64,000 nt of DNA, from the NCBI RefSeq assembly GCF_049546785.1, contig NZ_JBMWAN010000001.1, forward strand, positions 905,849 to 969,848, read 5' to 3'. A model generated the notes under the pieces. It was not told where the DNA came from, did not search any database, and saw nothing but the letters and a program-made list of their open reading frames with translations. The stretch comes from Nitrospira_D sp035465795 (lineage in GTDB: Bacteria; Nitrospirota; Nitrospiria; Nitrospirales; Nitrospiraceae). The position numbers and the translations under genes are program-made. Positions 8,361 to 15,465 of this stretch are shown one piece after another. Every line of letters begins with the position of its first letter. Position 1 is the first letter of the stretch.

Positions 8361-8522
8361 ATGGGACAGACCGCCGCCTACTGCAGTGACTGTTACAACA
8401 AGGTGGGACGCATCGAAGATGCACTGGTCAAAGCAGCGGAAAGTGAAGGGAAAGTGCCCATGACGAAACAGGGCACCTGCGCACAGTGCGCACAAGACTC
8501 GGTGGTGGTCTACTACGAATAG
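8361..8522 (+). CDS. 53-residue zinc-ribbon-like peptide
   Basis: ATG at 8361 is preceded by AGGAG at 8351-8355. The 53-residue product has two CxxC pairs, Cys8/Cys11 (YCSDCYN) and Cys40/Cys43 (TCAQCAQ), separated by a charged helix (RIEDALVKAAESEG) and ending in VVVYYE. Four cysteines in this spacing suggest a single zinc ribbon or rubredoxin-like knuckle in the cytoplasm. I do not recognise a named family. Upstream is an AT-richer stretch with TATACT (about 8310) that could be a -10 box. The strong ribosome binding site and Cys pattern support a real gene. Confidence 0.65.
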   Translation: MGQTAAYCSDCYNKVGRIEDALVKAAESEGKVPMTKQGTCAQCAQDSVVVYYE

Positions 8523-8992
8523 CTGCTTCCGATCGCCACATCCTGCTCACGAGCACGTAGGTGCCAAGCTACGTGAGAACGCCGCCGGCGGCCTTTCTTC
8601 ACAGCCTTCCGGAGACAGTGCCGGAGACCGGTCATCCGATCCTTGTCACGAACGAAGACGATACGGTACCCTCGGAGAGGCCTGCCGGTGACTGCACCGG
8701 CAAAGCCGGAACAGACGATCCCCGGACAAACGACTTTTTTCGACACAAGCACGATGTCGCTTCCCCGGCTCAGACGGCACGCCCTGACAGTCTGTTTGAC
8801 GCCTATTCCAGCCTTGAGTACACAGCCCCCGCCATCCCGGCACATCCATGAGCTTCGTTCAGAACAGCTCCGTCTTCGCCCCGGCTGCGCTACAGTCTGG
8901 TAAGATACCTTCCGATAATAGAGCCATGCCGATCACGATCGCAGGTTCATTGGAACCGCCGGTCTGCTGGTACAACTTGGAGGCAGGACCTC
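8523..8992. other. 470 bp with no supported gene
   Basis: Open frames exist on both strands (8561-8851 plus, 8513-8845 minus), but neither has a Shine-Dalgarno, a recognisable domain or a natural composition. The last 30 bases hold GGAGG for the next gene. GATAAT at about 8915 might be a -10 box, without a good -35. Nothing else is seen. Confidence 0.4.
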
Positions 8993-9424
8993 ATGGCAAC
9001 ATCATCCAAAGAGCCGGCCACGGAGAAATTCGCCCCTCTGCGCCAGACCCTTTTGGGTGTCCGGTACGGCCTCTTGGGCCTCCACAAAGCCCTGATTGTC
9101 GCTGAACAGCTGACCTTTGAACGGATTTACGGAAGGGTCGATTCCACCGGACAACTGCTCCAACTGGTCATGAACGACCCCTGGTTTACCTGGCTCCATC
9201 CGCTGTCGAATATGGTGGTGCGCATCGATGAGATGCTCGAGGAAGAGGACCGCCTCACCGTCGAAGAAGTGGCCGTGCTCCTGAGCGAAGTCAGAGGCAT
9301 GATCCGGCCATCCGAGACGGGTGATGGGTTTGAACGAAGCTACTACGAGGCACTCCAGCGGGCCCCTGACGTCGTCATGGCCCACTGCGAAATGAAAAAG
9401 CTGCTGACCCTTTCCGGGGTCTGA
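8993..9424 (+). CDS. Conserved-looking cytoplasmic protein, unknown function
   Basis: 143 residues from ATG 8993 with a good GGAGG 9-10 nt upstream. The protein appears all-helical and soluble: an N-terminal helix pair (RQTLLGVRYGLLGLHKALIVAE), then YGRVDSTGQLLQLVMNDPWFTWLHPLSNMVVRIDEML, and an acidic region EEEDRLTVEEVAVLLSEV. The motif around DPWFTWLHPLS resembles small DUF-type proteins in Proteobacteria and Nitrospirota that I cannot name with certainty. Followed by a run of ten C (9441-9450) and the shared terminator with the minus-strand gene. Confidence 0.62.
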   Translation: MATSSKEPATEKFAPLRQTLLGVRYGLLGLHKALIVAEQLTFERIYGRVDSTGQLLQLVMNDPWFTWLHPLSNMVVRIDEMLEEEDRLTVEEVAVLLSEVRGMIRPSETGDGFERSYYEALQRAPDVVMAHCEMKKLLTLSGV

Positions 9425-9454
9425 TATCTCTGCGGCAGGTCCCCCCCCCCTCAA

Positions 9455-9498
9455 GGCCTAAAACAACACAGGCGGCCGGCTCACAAGAGCCGGCCGCC
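9455..9498 (-). terminator. Rho-independent terminator
   Basis: Perfect 12-bp stem, GGCGGCCGGCTC (9471-9482) with GAGCCGGCCGCC (9487-9498), ACAA loop. Read on the minus strand it is followed by TGTGTTGTTTT, so it ends the transcript of the Lys-rich secreted protein (9531-9899). Confidence 0.85.
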
Positions 9499-9530
9499 TG
9501 GTGCGCTCGCCTCGGAGCGGAAAACTCGTC

Positions 9531-9899
9531 TTATTCCTTGCCTTGCTTTTCGCGAGCGTTGTCCCGGCCCTGCTGGCCATGCTCGCCGGCTGCTTCATCG
9601 GCACGATCGAGCCCGTGCTTCTTATCCTTGTTCTTATTCTTGTTCTTGTCCTTGTTCTTCCCCTTGCCGTTCCCTTTGCCTTTCTTCTTCCCTTTACCCT
9701 TCCCCTCATCATCCCCTGCCTCGTGCTTCTCGCCTTTCTTTTCACCCTCGACGGCCGGAGCCGGAGCGGGAGTCGGTGCCGGAGTGGTGGCCTGCGGTGC
9801 GGGAGCAGGAGCCGGCTCCGTCGCCGGAGCCTGGGCAAACAAGTTCGAGAAAGCCAACAACACCGCCGCAGCGGTGACAGTCGAAACGGTCTTAATCAT
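9531..9899 (-). CDS. Secreted Pro/Ala- and Lys-rich low-complexity protein
   Basis: 122 residues from ATG 9899, chosen because GGAGG lies 6 nt upstream; the earlier ATG at 9914 would place this ribosome binding site inside the gene. Signal peptide KTVSTVTAAAVLLAFSNLFA. The mature protein has two biased segments: alternating Pro/Ala/Thr (PAPAPAPQATTPAP) and then a highly basic Lys/Gly/Asn stretch of about 45 residues written as near-perfect codon repeats. Such cationic tails bind polyanions (LPS, nucleic acid, exopolysaccharide); this is inference. A 5' UTR hairpin (CCGGGG 9935-9940 with CCCCGG 9946-9951) precedes the gene and a strong terminator follows. Confidence 0.68.
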   Translation of the reverse strand: MIKTVSTVTAAAVLLAFSNLFAQAPATEPAPAPAPQATTPAPTPAPAPAVEGEKKGEKHEAGDDEGKGKGKKKGKGNGKGKNKDKNKNKNKDKKHGLDRADEAAGEHGQQGRDNAREKQGKE

Positions 9900-10163
9900 G
9901 CTGATCCTCCGCATTGAAGTGAATCATGGTGCACCCGGGGTATTTCCCCGGACAGTGCGTATAGGAAATCTGAAATCTAGCAAGCCCGATGCCATTAATC
10001 CATCGAATCCGGTTAATGCGCATGCATATGATTCACCAAGGATTCACTCAATCTTTCTAGGACTTTGTACCGGAGGTTTAGAGCAATACGGCTACAGACC
10101 GACCAGATTGCCTCACCTCATACCGGGACACACACAAGAGAGGGAGTACGGGAAACGATACAC

Positions 10164-10469
10164 CTACACAATTTGCGCGCAGGGCCAGGAGAAGGCCCGG
10201 ATAGACGGCTTCCGCCAACCGGGATGTTTCGCAGTATCCTCGCACCATGCGGTAACCGCCTTCGTGACGCGGGCGAAGTGCTCATCGTCGAGCGCGACGA
10301 GGATCACCGAGTTCGTGCCGGGATAGAACGAGAGCCCCTCAGCCGGACCGGTCTGGCCGTACCCGACCGTTTCGGGCACTTCCGTAAACGCGTTCACATC
10401 GCACTGATGCAGGAGTGCATGTATCCGCTCCTTGAGGGACGAGCGAAAAGTCAGCATCACCATGTGCAT
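10164..10469 (-). CDS. PII-like superfamily protein (PG0541-like)
   Basis: 101 residues, ATG 10469 with GGGAGG 6-7 nt upstream. The pattern MVMLTFRSSLKERIHALL, then VNAFTEVPETVGYGQTGPA, then NSVILVALDDEHFARVTKAVTAW matches small ferredoxin-fold, PII-like proteins such as PG0541 or DUF3240 types, which sit beside efflux or other transporters and sense small ligands. No transporter gene is adjacent here, so its partner must be elsewhere. The T-loop region (EVPETVGYGQTGPAEGL) is short compared with GlnB, and the uridylylated tyrosine motif of GlnB/GlnK is absent. Confidence 0.6.
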   Translation of the reverse strand: MHMVMLTFRSSLKERIHALLHQCDVNAFTEVPETVGYGQTGPAEGLSFYPGTNSVILVALDDEHFARVTKAVTAWCEDTAKHPGWRKPSIRAFSWPCAQIV

Positions 10470-10541
10470 AAGAAACCTCCCTGGATATTCGCGTTCTGTC
10501 GAAGACTATCAGACCTGCCTCCCTGCAACCGTCGCACGGCC

Positions 10542-11297
10542 TCAGGCGCGCCCCTGCTTCTCGAGCAGTTGATTGAGCGTTCGGGCATTGGCCACTGCAT
10601 GGCCGAGCGCATCGTTGTTGAAGTAGGCATACACGTCCAGGTCGTTGCGAAGATACCCCCTGATCAGCTTGGCCTCCCTGGCCAGCTCGGCACCTGAATA
10701 GGATGACGCAAATAGATCGGTCCGTCCGTGAAACCGCATATAGGCGAAATCGGCTGTCACTTCCTCACAGCGGGGATAACCGGGAGAATCCGCGATGCAC
10801 AGGGCAGCGCCATGCCGTCGGAGGAGATCAGAGGTTTCTTCGCAAAACCAGGACTCATGCCGAAACTCAAAGACCAGCCTCAAGGGATGAGACTTGGGAA
10901 CAGACCGCTGCGCAATCCTGAGAAACGCGGCGAGCCTTTTTCGGTCGCACGGATACGACGGCGGAAACTGGAGCAGAATCGGGCCAAGGTGGGAACCAAG
11001 CGTCAGGGCATTTTGGACGAAGGTTGTCCAGGCCTCCTCTACATCAACCAAACGTTTGACATGGGTAATGAAGCGGCTGGCCTTCAAAGCAAAGATAAAG
11101 TCCTCGGGCACCTGTGCGGCCCACTTCTCGTACGTGCTGGGCTTGGGGAGATGGTAGAAGGAGTAATTGACTTCGGTGCTGTCGAACGAGCGGGAGTAAA
11201 ACTCCAGGTAGCGCCGGCCCGGCAGGTCCTCGGGATAGAAGAAACCCTTCCAGCTTGGGTAGGCCCAACCGGACGTGCCGATGAGCAGACGCGCCAT
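10542..11297 (-). CDS. DUF72 family protein (YecE-like)
   Basis: 251 residues, ATG 11297 with GGGAGG just upstream. Clear DUF72 TIM-barrel signatures: RLLIGTSGWAYPSWKGFFYP at the start, FDSTEVNYSFYHLP, FALKASRFITHVKRL, GPILLQFPPSY, VFEFRHESWF, and YAYFNNDALGHAVANA at the end. Length is normal. The biochemical function of the family is not established; structural similarity to sugar-phosphate isomerase/epimerase barrels has been noted. Cytoplasmic. Same strand as the neighbouring DUF5069 gene (56 bp apart), possibly co-transcribed. Confidence 0.88.
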   Translation of the reverse strand: MARLLIGTSGWAYPSWKGFFYPEDLPGRRYLEFYSRSFDSTEVNYSFYHLPKPSTYEKWAAQVPEDFIFALKASRFITHVKRLVDVEEAWTTFVQNALTLGSHLGPILLQFPPSYPCDRKRLAAFLRIAQRSVPKSHPLRLVFEFRHESWFCEETSDLLRRHGAALCIADSPGYPRCEEVTADFAYMRFHGRTDLFASSYSGAELAREAKLIRGYLRNDLDVYAYFNNDALGHAVANARTLNQLLEKQGRA

Positions 11298-11352
11298 AGC
11301 CTCCCTTCATGGAACGGAAAGGGTTAGACAGGCATTGAACCCAATTGCGGTG

Positions 11353-11790
11353 CTACATCCGCCCTTCGTCGAGTTCGATCGCGTCCGCCCAGGTCGAGAT
11401 CTTGGGGAGCGCGCTCACCGGCACGCCGCGCTTCTTCGCGATCTCATCCAGGCGCCCCTGAAACCGCGCACGAGCCGCGTCATCCTTCGGACCGGAGGAG
11501 AGCAGGCCCTGCGACCATTGCGCGATCTCCTCGTGCGAATGCGGCTTCCCATTAGCCACGACCCAGGCAAGCAACTGCTCATCCGTTCCACCGGCTAAAA
11601 CTTTTTGTTCAAACGCCTTCGGATCGATCCCCAGAAAATCGACCAGGTACTTATCGAACCCGACCGTGATGTAGTTGTAGTCCTGAATCTGCCCGGCGTT
11701 CCGGAGCTTGATCTTGTCGATGAACCGCCCCAAGTGGGCAATGCCACCAAGCAGGGCTTTGGGACTGCGGGGATAGGCTGGTTGTGTCAT
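11353..11790 (-). CDS. DUF5069 family protein
   Basis: 145 residues, cytoplasmic. N-terminal PRSPKALLGGIAHLGRFIDKIKLRNAG followed by YNYITVGFDKYLVDFLGID and a C-terminal helical region (WVVANGKPHSHEEIAQWSQGLL) match DUF5069, a family common in Nitrospirota, Verrucomicrobia and cyanobacteria. No catalytic residues are established for it. Located upstream of the DUF72 gene on the same strand. The start ATG 11790 gives the usual N-terminus; the Shine-Dalgarno is weak. Confidence 0.78.
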   Translation of the reverse strand: MTQPAYPRSPKALLGGIAHLGRFIDKIKLRNAGQIQDYNYITVGFDKYLVDFLGIDPKAFEQKVLAGGTDEQLLAWVVANGKPHSHEEIAQWSQGLLSSGPKDDAARARFQGRLDEIAKKRGVPVSALPKISTWADAIELDEGRM

Positions 11791-11987
11791 GCGAACATTC
11801 TCCAGATTGGTGAGGGCTCAAAACATACAGGCGTGAGCAACAGAAGTCTAGCAAGGACGGGCGCGGATAGTCTCCTCGACGATCATTCAAAAAGATGGCA
11901 TAGGTAAGCCGCCTAGCCAGCTCAAATACGTCCATAGATCAAGTTTTCGCCAGCCCTGCCGATACGTATCTAACAGGAGGCCATACC

Positions 11988-12350
11988 ATGCAGTCACGGG
12001 GCCGCCATCGAGTTCCCGTTGGCTATCCGGCCAACATTCAAAGCGATACCTGCGCGGGGGAAGGCACCTTGCTCGATCTCTCGCCCACAGGCTGCAGAAT
12101 GCGTAGCGACATCACGCTGGATGCGGGCACCTATCTCGCGTTGGAAATTGCAGTGGCCCAGGAGCGAGCCCCGCTGGCCGTAGAAGTGTCCGTCGTCCGC
12201 TGGTGCAAAGACGGCCAATTCGGAATTGAGTTCCTTCGGTACCGCCAAGGAGATCGCGAACGGGTCACGCATTTCGTCGAAGCCATGCCCTCGTATCAAG
12301 CCCCTGTCTCAGCCTACGCAGAATCGACCCTCAGCACCGCCAGCGTATAG
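11988..12350 (+). CDS. PilZ-domain protein (c-di-GMP binding)
   Basis: 120 residues, ATG 11988 with AGGAGG at 11975-11980. PilZ hallmarks: RGRHRVPV near the N-terminus (the RxxxR switch) and DLSPTGCRM (the D/NxSxxG motif), followed by beta strands VEVSVVRWC and GQFGIEFLRY. Both c-di-GMP contact motifs are present, so it probably binds the messenger. It is a single-domain receptor, so its effector partner is unknown; pilus genes are elsewhere in the window. Its 3' end is duplicated in decayed form at 12793-13006. Confidence 0.8.
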   Translation: MQSRGRHRVPVGYPANIQSDTCAGEGTLLDLSPTGCRMRSDITLDAGTYLALEIAVAQERAPLAVEVSVVRWCKDGQFGIEFLRYRQGDRERVTHFVEAMPSYQAPVSAYAESTLSTASV

Positions 12351-12417
12351 CCCTATTTCCACAGAAACCCTGTCCGTAAACAGACCGCCCGCACGGGCTC
12401 GACCGAAGAGAGTGCGC

Positions 12418-12609
12418 TCAATAATCCCTGGAATCTTTTCCTTTGATAGCCGCTTCACGAGAGACCGAGGGGAAGTCCTCCAGAAAATCTTCCAAAGACG
12501 AGCTTCCCTCCAAATAGTCGAACAAGGTCTGAACTGGCACGCGTGTGTCTTTAAAAAACAAAGCGCCGCTCACAATTTCAGGATCACGACTGAGGTATTG
12601 GGATTCCAT
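12418..12609 (-). CDS. DUF433 antitoxin-like protein, C-terminally short
   Basis: 63 residues from ATG 12609 with GGAGGT 5 nt upstream. The sequence SRDPEIVSGALFFKDTRVPVQTLFDYLEG followed by LEDFLEDFPSVSREAAI is a DUF433 domain, the helix-turn-helix antitoxin module of VapB45/DUF433-DUF5615 pairs. The normal end of the domain (two more helical turns) is replaced by KGKDSRDY, so it may be truncated. No DUF5615/Mut7-C toxin follows; the PilZ gene is next, converging on it. Likely an orphan or decaying antitoxin. Confidence 0.68.
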   Translation of the reverse strand: MESQYLSRDPEIVSGALFFKDTRVPVQTLFDYLEGSSSLEDFLEDFPSVSREAAIKGKDSRDY

Positions 12610-12792
12610 AGACACCTCCGCTACCGTCCAGTGTCGCATGCACAGTCTGAGAGAAGTCCAGCGACAGCTTGAGGCCCCATGGAGGGCAAACCTACTGGCT
12701 CATGCAGCATAAGTCCAGACGGAGACGTTCCCACATGCCTATGGAACGGCAGCAGACCTGCGGACGGACGGATAGCGTGACAGAGACAACGG

Positions 12793-13006
12793 AATTCGTC
12801 GAAGCCATACCCTCGTATCAAGCCCCTGTCAGTGCAAGAAGAATCGACCCTTAGCGCCGCCAGCGTGTAGCCCTATCTCCTTACAGAAACCTTGCTCCTA
12901 AACAGAACATCCGCAAGACGGCCTCCGCAAATCCAAAACTCCAAAAACGACCCGCACGGGCTCCAACGAGTGCAACATTCAATAGGTCCTGGAACCTTTT
13001 CGTTTT
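12793..13006. repeat. Decayed duplicate of the PilZ 3' end and flank
   Basis: 12793-13006 is a diverged copy of 12272-12444. Shared pieces include TTCGTCGAAGCCAT, CCTCGTATCAAGCCCCTGTC, AGCCCTAT and the end GGAACCTTTTCGTTTT (GGAATCTTTTCCTTTG in copy 1). Copy 2 encodes the PilZ tail EFVEAIPSYQAPVSA and then degenerates; it carries about 40 extra bases near 12915-12957. The unit covers the PilZ 3' end, the intergenic and the 3' end of DUF433. Confidence 0.7.
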
Positions 13007-13041
13007 CCCCATTGCCTCCTGCGGCGTGTTGGGGCGCCATC

Positions 13042-13725
13042 CTACGCAAGCCGCCTTGCCTCTTCCGGATGAAAGTAGAGGTGGACCGCATCGAATCCGT
13101 GCGCGGCCGGATGGGGAGTTCCGTCGCGCCAGCGGATCAGGCCCGAAGTGTGCACGACATCTACAACAAGCAGAAGCTCCACGCGAGCGATCCCCACGCG
13201 ATAGCTAGACAGCTTCGAAGCCTTGTCACCGATGACCGGCTCGACGTCGGCGGCTGTCAGCCATCCTCGCCAACCAACAGAGTTGTTGCCACACCTCCAC
13301 CGCGAATACGCCCCCGCCTCTGATGGAAGCGACGTCAGATAAAAGGTAGCACTGTTCATCTCGAACCGAGACCTGGTCCAATGCACGGCTGGGCGCTCTG
13401 TTTTCAGACGATCTGCCACAACGCTGGTATCCATACTAAAACGGTTAGGGATGTTGGCGGTGACGAGCAGCGGCAGCCCGGATCGTGAGTAGTAGTCTGA
13501 AGCTAGTCTCCTGAGGTACTGCACGCGCCTCGACTCCGCAGCCTTGGTAGGAGACCCTGTCGGGCTCTGATCGCGGAAGACCTGTGCAACCTCAAGACCA
13601 AACCGCTCCTCTCCATCGGAGACGAGAAAGTCAGGAGACTCGCGCTCCTCAAGGATCGCGTAGCCCGAACCAAGGCGCGGCAGGAAGCCCTCGACAAAGA
13701 TGCGCTCCAATACCTTCGACGCCAT
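13042..13725 (-). CDS. Unknown protein, possible nuclease fold
   Basis: 227 residues, cytoplasmic, ATG 13725. I do not recognise the family. The N-terminal part has ESPDFLVSDGEERFGLEVAQVF, which resembles a PD-(D/E)xK core (Pro-Asp, strand, Glu-x-Lys), but the lysine position is Ala, so it would be a degenerate or variant nuclease, and this is inference only. The rest includes SGLPLLVTANIPNRF and a C-terminal DAVHLYFHPEEARRL. Base composition is less GC-biased than neighbours and it lies among decayed repeats, which suggests acquisition by transfer. Confidence 0.58.
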   Translation of the reverse strand: MASKVLERIFVEGFLPRLGSGYAILEERESPDFLVSDGEERFGLEVAQVFRDQSPTGSPTKAAESRRVQYLRRLASDYYSRSGLPLLVTANIPNRFSMDTSVVADRLKTERPAVHWTRSRFEMNSATFYLTSLPSEAGAYSRWRCGNNSVGWRGWLTAADVEPVIGDKASKLSSYRVGIARVELLLVVDVVHTSGLIRWRDGTPHPAAHGFDAVHLYFHPEEARRLA

Positions 13726-13867
13726 ACGGTTGCCCCAACAACGATTAGGCCGATCCGAAATGTGGGAATGAGAACAGGCTACTTTTTGCTGGGCGGTGCG
13801 TCAACTAGAAGAGATAGATAAATGCTCGCACACCGACAGGGGACAGAGCTACGAATGGCGGGTGGCA

Positions 13868-13948
13868 CGGCGAACGGGGTGCCCCGCTACGCGCAACGAA
13901 AGGACCCACTGGGGGTGGGTGGAGTGAGCACAGCGGGGCTGTTCGCCG
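13868..13948. repeat. Nested inverted repeat downstream of gltD
   Basis: Outer arms CGGCGAAC...GCCCCGC (13868-13887, with a 5-nt insertion) and GCGGGGCTGTTCGCCG (13933-13948) are complementary. Inside is a second hairpin, ACCCAC (13904-13909) with GTGGGT (13915-13920). It begins 19 bp past the gltD stop. No U-tract follows on the minus strand, so it may protect the 3' end or cause factor-dependent termination. Confidence 0.45.
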
Positions 13949-13966
13949 TGACAGCACCCGCACCCG

Positions 13967-15403
13967 CTACTTCGCTGATTGCTTTGCAGATTTTCCGGCT
14001 TGCAGATACTGATTGATCCCCGCGGCCATCTTGCGGCCTTCGGCGATCGCCCAGACGATGAGGGAGGCACCGCGCTTGGTGTCGCCGCCGGCAAAGACGC
14101 CGTCGAGGTTGGTCATGAAGCCCTCGTCCACCGACACCGCCCCGCGCTGATCGTATTTCACGCCGAGGCTGTCGAGCAGGCCGTTCTTGACCGGGCCGGT
14201 AAAGCCCATGGCGAGCAGGACGAGATCCGCATCCATGTCGAAATCGCTGTTCGGAATCGGCGTGAACTTGCCGCCCTCGAACTTCACTTTGTTCGCATGG
14301 AGCTTGGTCACATGGCCGTTGTGGCCGGAGAACTTGGTGGTCGAGATGCTCCACTGCCGGTCGCAGCCCTCTTCATGTGCGTGCGAGGTCCGCAACTGCA
14401 TCGGCCACAGCGGCCAGGGGGTGGAACTGGCACGGGAGGGAGGCGGCTCCGGCAGCAATTCAAACTGATGGACTTCCGCGCAGCCTTGGCGATGGGCCGT
14501 GCCGACGCAATCGGATCCGGTATCGCCGCCGCCGATGACGACCACCCGCTTGCCTTTGGCCGTGATGGGCTCGTCGGTGACGGGTATCCCTGCCGTCCGC
14601 TTGTTCTGCTGGGTGAGATATTCCATTGCGAGGTGCACGCCCTTGAGTTCGCGCCCCGGGATCGGCAACTCGCGCGCCTGCTCAGCGCCCATGGTCAGCC
14701 CCACCGCATCGAACTGCCTGCGCAGTTGTTCACCGGTGATGTCTTTCCCGATGGTCACGCCGGTCTTGAACTCGACCCCTTCGGCCTTCATCTGCTCCAG
14801 CCGCCGGTCGATCACCCACTTTTCCATTTTGAAATCGGGGATGCCGTAGCGCAGCAAGCCGCCGATGCGGTCGGCCTTCTCGAACACGGTGACGCTATGC
14901 CCGGCGCGCGCGAGTTGCTGCGCTGCCGCTAACCCGGAGGGACCGGAACCGACGATAGCCACGGTCTTGCCCGTCTTCACCACCGGCAGAATCGGCTCGA
15001 CGTAGCCCTCGTTGAAACCCCGGTCGATGATGTTCCATTCGATGATGCGGATGGAGACCGGATCCTCGTTGATGCCGAGGACGCAGGCGCCTTCACAGGG
15101 AGCCGGGCAGAGCCGCCCGGTGAATTCGGGAAAATTGTTCGTGGTGTGCAGCGCCTTGAGCGCGTCTCTCCAACGGCCGCGGTAGACGAGATCGTTCCAT
15201 TCGGGAATCAGGTTCACCACCGGACAGCCGGTCGTGCCCTGGCAGAACGGCACGCCGCAATCCATGCAGCGGGCGCCCTGGACCTTGAGCTTGTCCTCAG
15301 CGATCGGCTCATACATTTCCTTCCAATCGAGCACACGCAGCTCGACCGGCTTCCGCTTCGGGCCCTCGCGGGCATATTTCATGAACCCTTTTGGATCGCC
15401 CAT
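13967..15403 (-). CDS. gltD: Glutamate synthase (NADPH) small subunit
   Basis: 478 residues. Supplies electrons from NAD(P)H to the large subunit GltB for glutamate formation from glutamine and 2-oxoglutarate. N-terminal Fe-S region: RCMDCGVPFCQ (Cys46, 49, 54) and GCPVVN, then LCPAPCEGAC, as in GltD and dihydropyrimidine dehydrogenase. FAD-binding loop VAIVGSGPSGLAAA, NADPH-binding VVVIGGGDTGSDC, and a C-terminal FAD contact GVFAGGDTKRGASLIVWAI. Full length. Follows gltB by 62 bp on the same strand; the spacer has heptamer repeats. Function in ammonium assimilation is well supported. Confidence 0.95.
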   Translation of the reverse strand: MGDPKGFMKYAREGPKRKPVELRVLDWKEMYEPIAEDKLKVQGARCMDCGVPFCQGTTGCPVVNLIPEWNDLVYRGRWRDALKALHTTNNFPEFTGRLCPAPCEGACVLGINEDPVSIRIIEWNIIDRGFNEGYVEPILPVVKTGKTVAIVGSGPSGLAAAQQLARAGHSVTVFEKADRIGGLLRYGIPDFKMEKWVIDRRLEQMKAEGVEFKTGVTIGKDITGEQLRRQFDAVGLTMGAEQARELPIPGRELKGVHLAMEYLTQQNKRTAGIPVTDEPITAKGKRVVVIGGGDTGSDCVGTAHRQGCAEVHQFELLPEPPPSRASSTPWPLWPMQLRTSHAHEEGCDRQWSISTTKFSGHNGHVTKLHANKVKFEGGKFTPIPNSDFDMDADLVLLAMGFTGPVKNGLLDSLGVKYDQRGAVSVDEGFMTNLDGVFAGGDTKRGASLIVWAIAEGRKMAAGINQYLQAGKSAKQSAK

Positions 15404-15410
15404 CTTTTAT

Positions 15411-15431
15411 TCGTCTCTCGTCTTTCGTCTT
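15411..15431. repeat. Three tandem 7-nt repeats in the gltB-gltD spacer
   Basis: TCGTCTC, TCGTCTT, TCGTCTT in perfect 7-nt phase (15411-15431). Only one arm is seen; no clear complementary arm. It belongs with the heptamer-built intergenic repeats at 22885, 25122, 29571 and 32487. Confidence 0.65.
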
Positions 15432-15465
15432 TTGTATCTCGCAAAACGCAGCACGCGTCACATCT

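Noticed and set aside
8513..8851. Opposing open frames in the 8.5-8.9 kb gap
   Set aside because: No Shine-Dalgarno, unnatural composition, no recognisable domain, and the two overlap fully on opposite strands.
9600..9720. Tandem CTTGTTCTT-type repeats, considered as CRISPR or microsatellite
   Set aside because: They are the Lys/Asn/Asp codon repeats of the secreted protein at 9531-9899, with no spacers.
12892..13323. Plus-strand open frame of 143 codons
   Set aside because: Mostly antisense to the 227-residue minus-strand gene, starts in a decayed repeat, and has no ribosome binding site.
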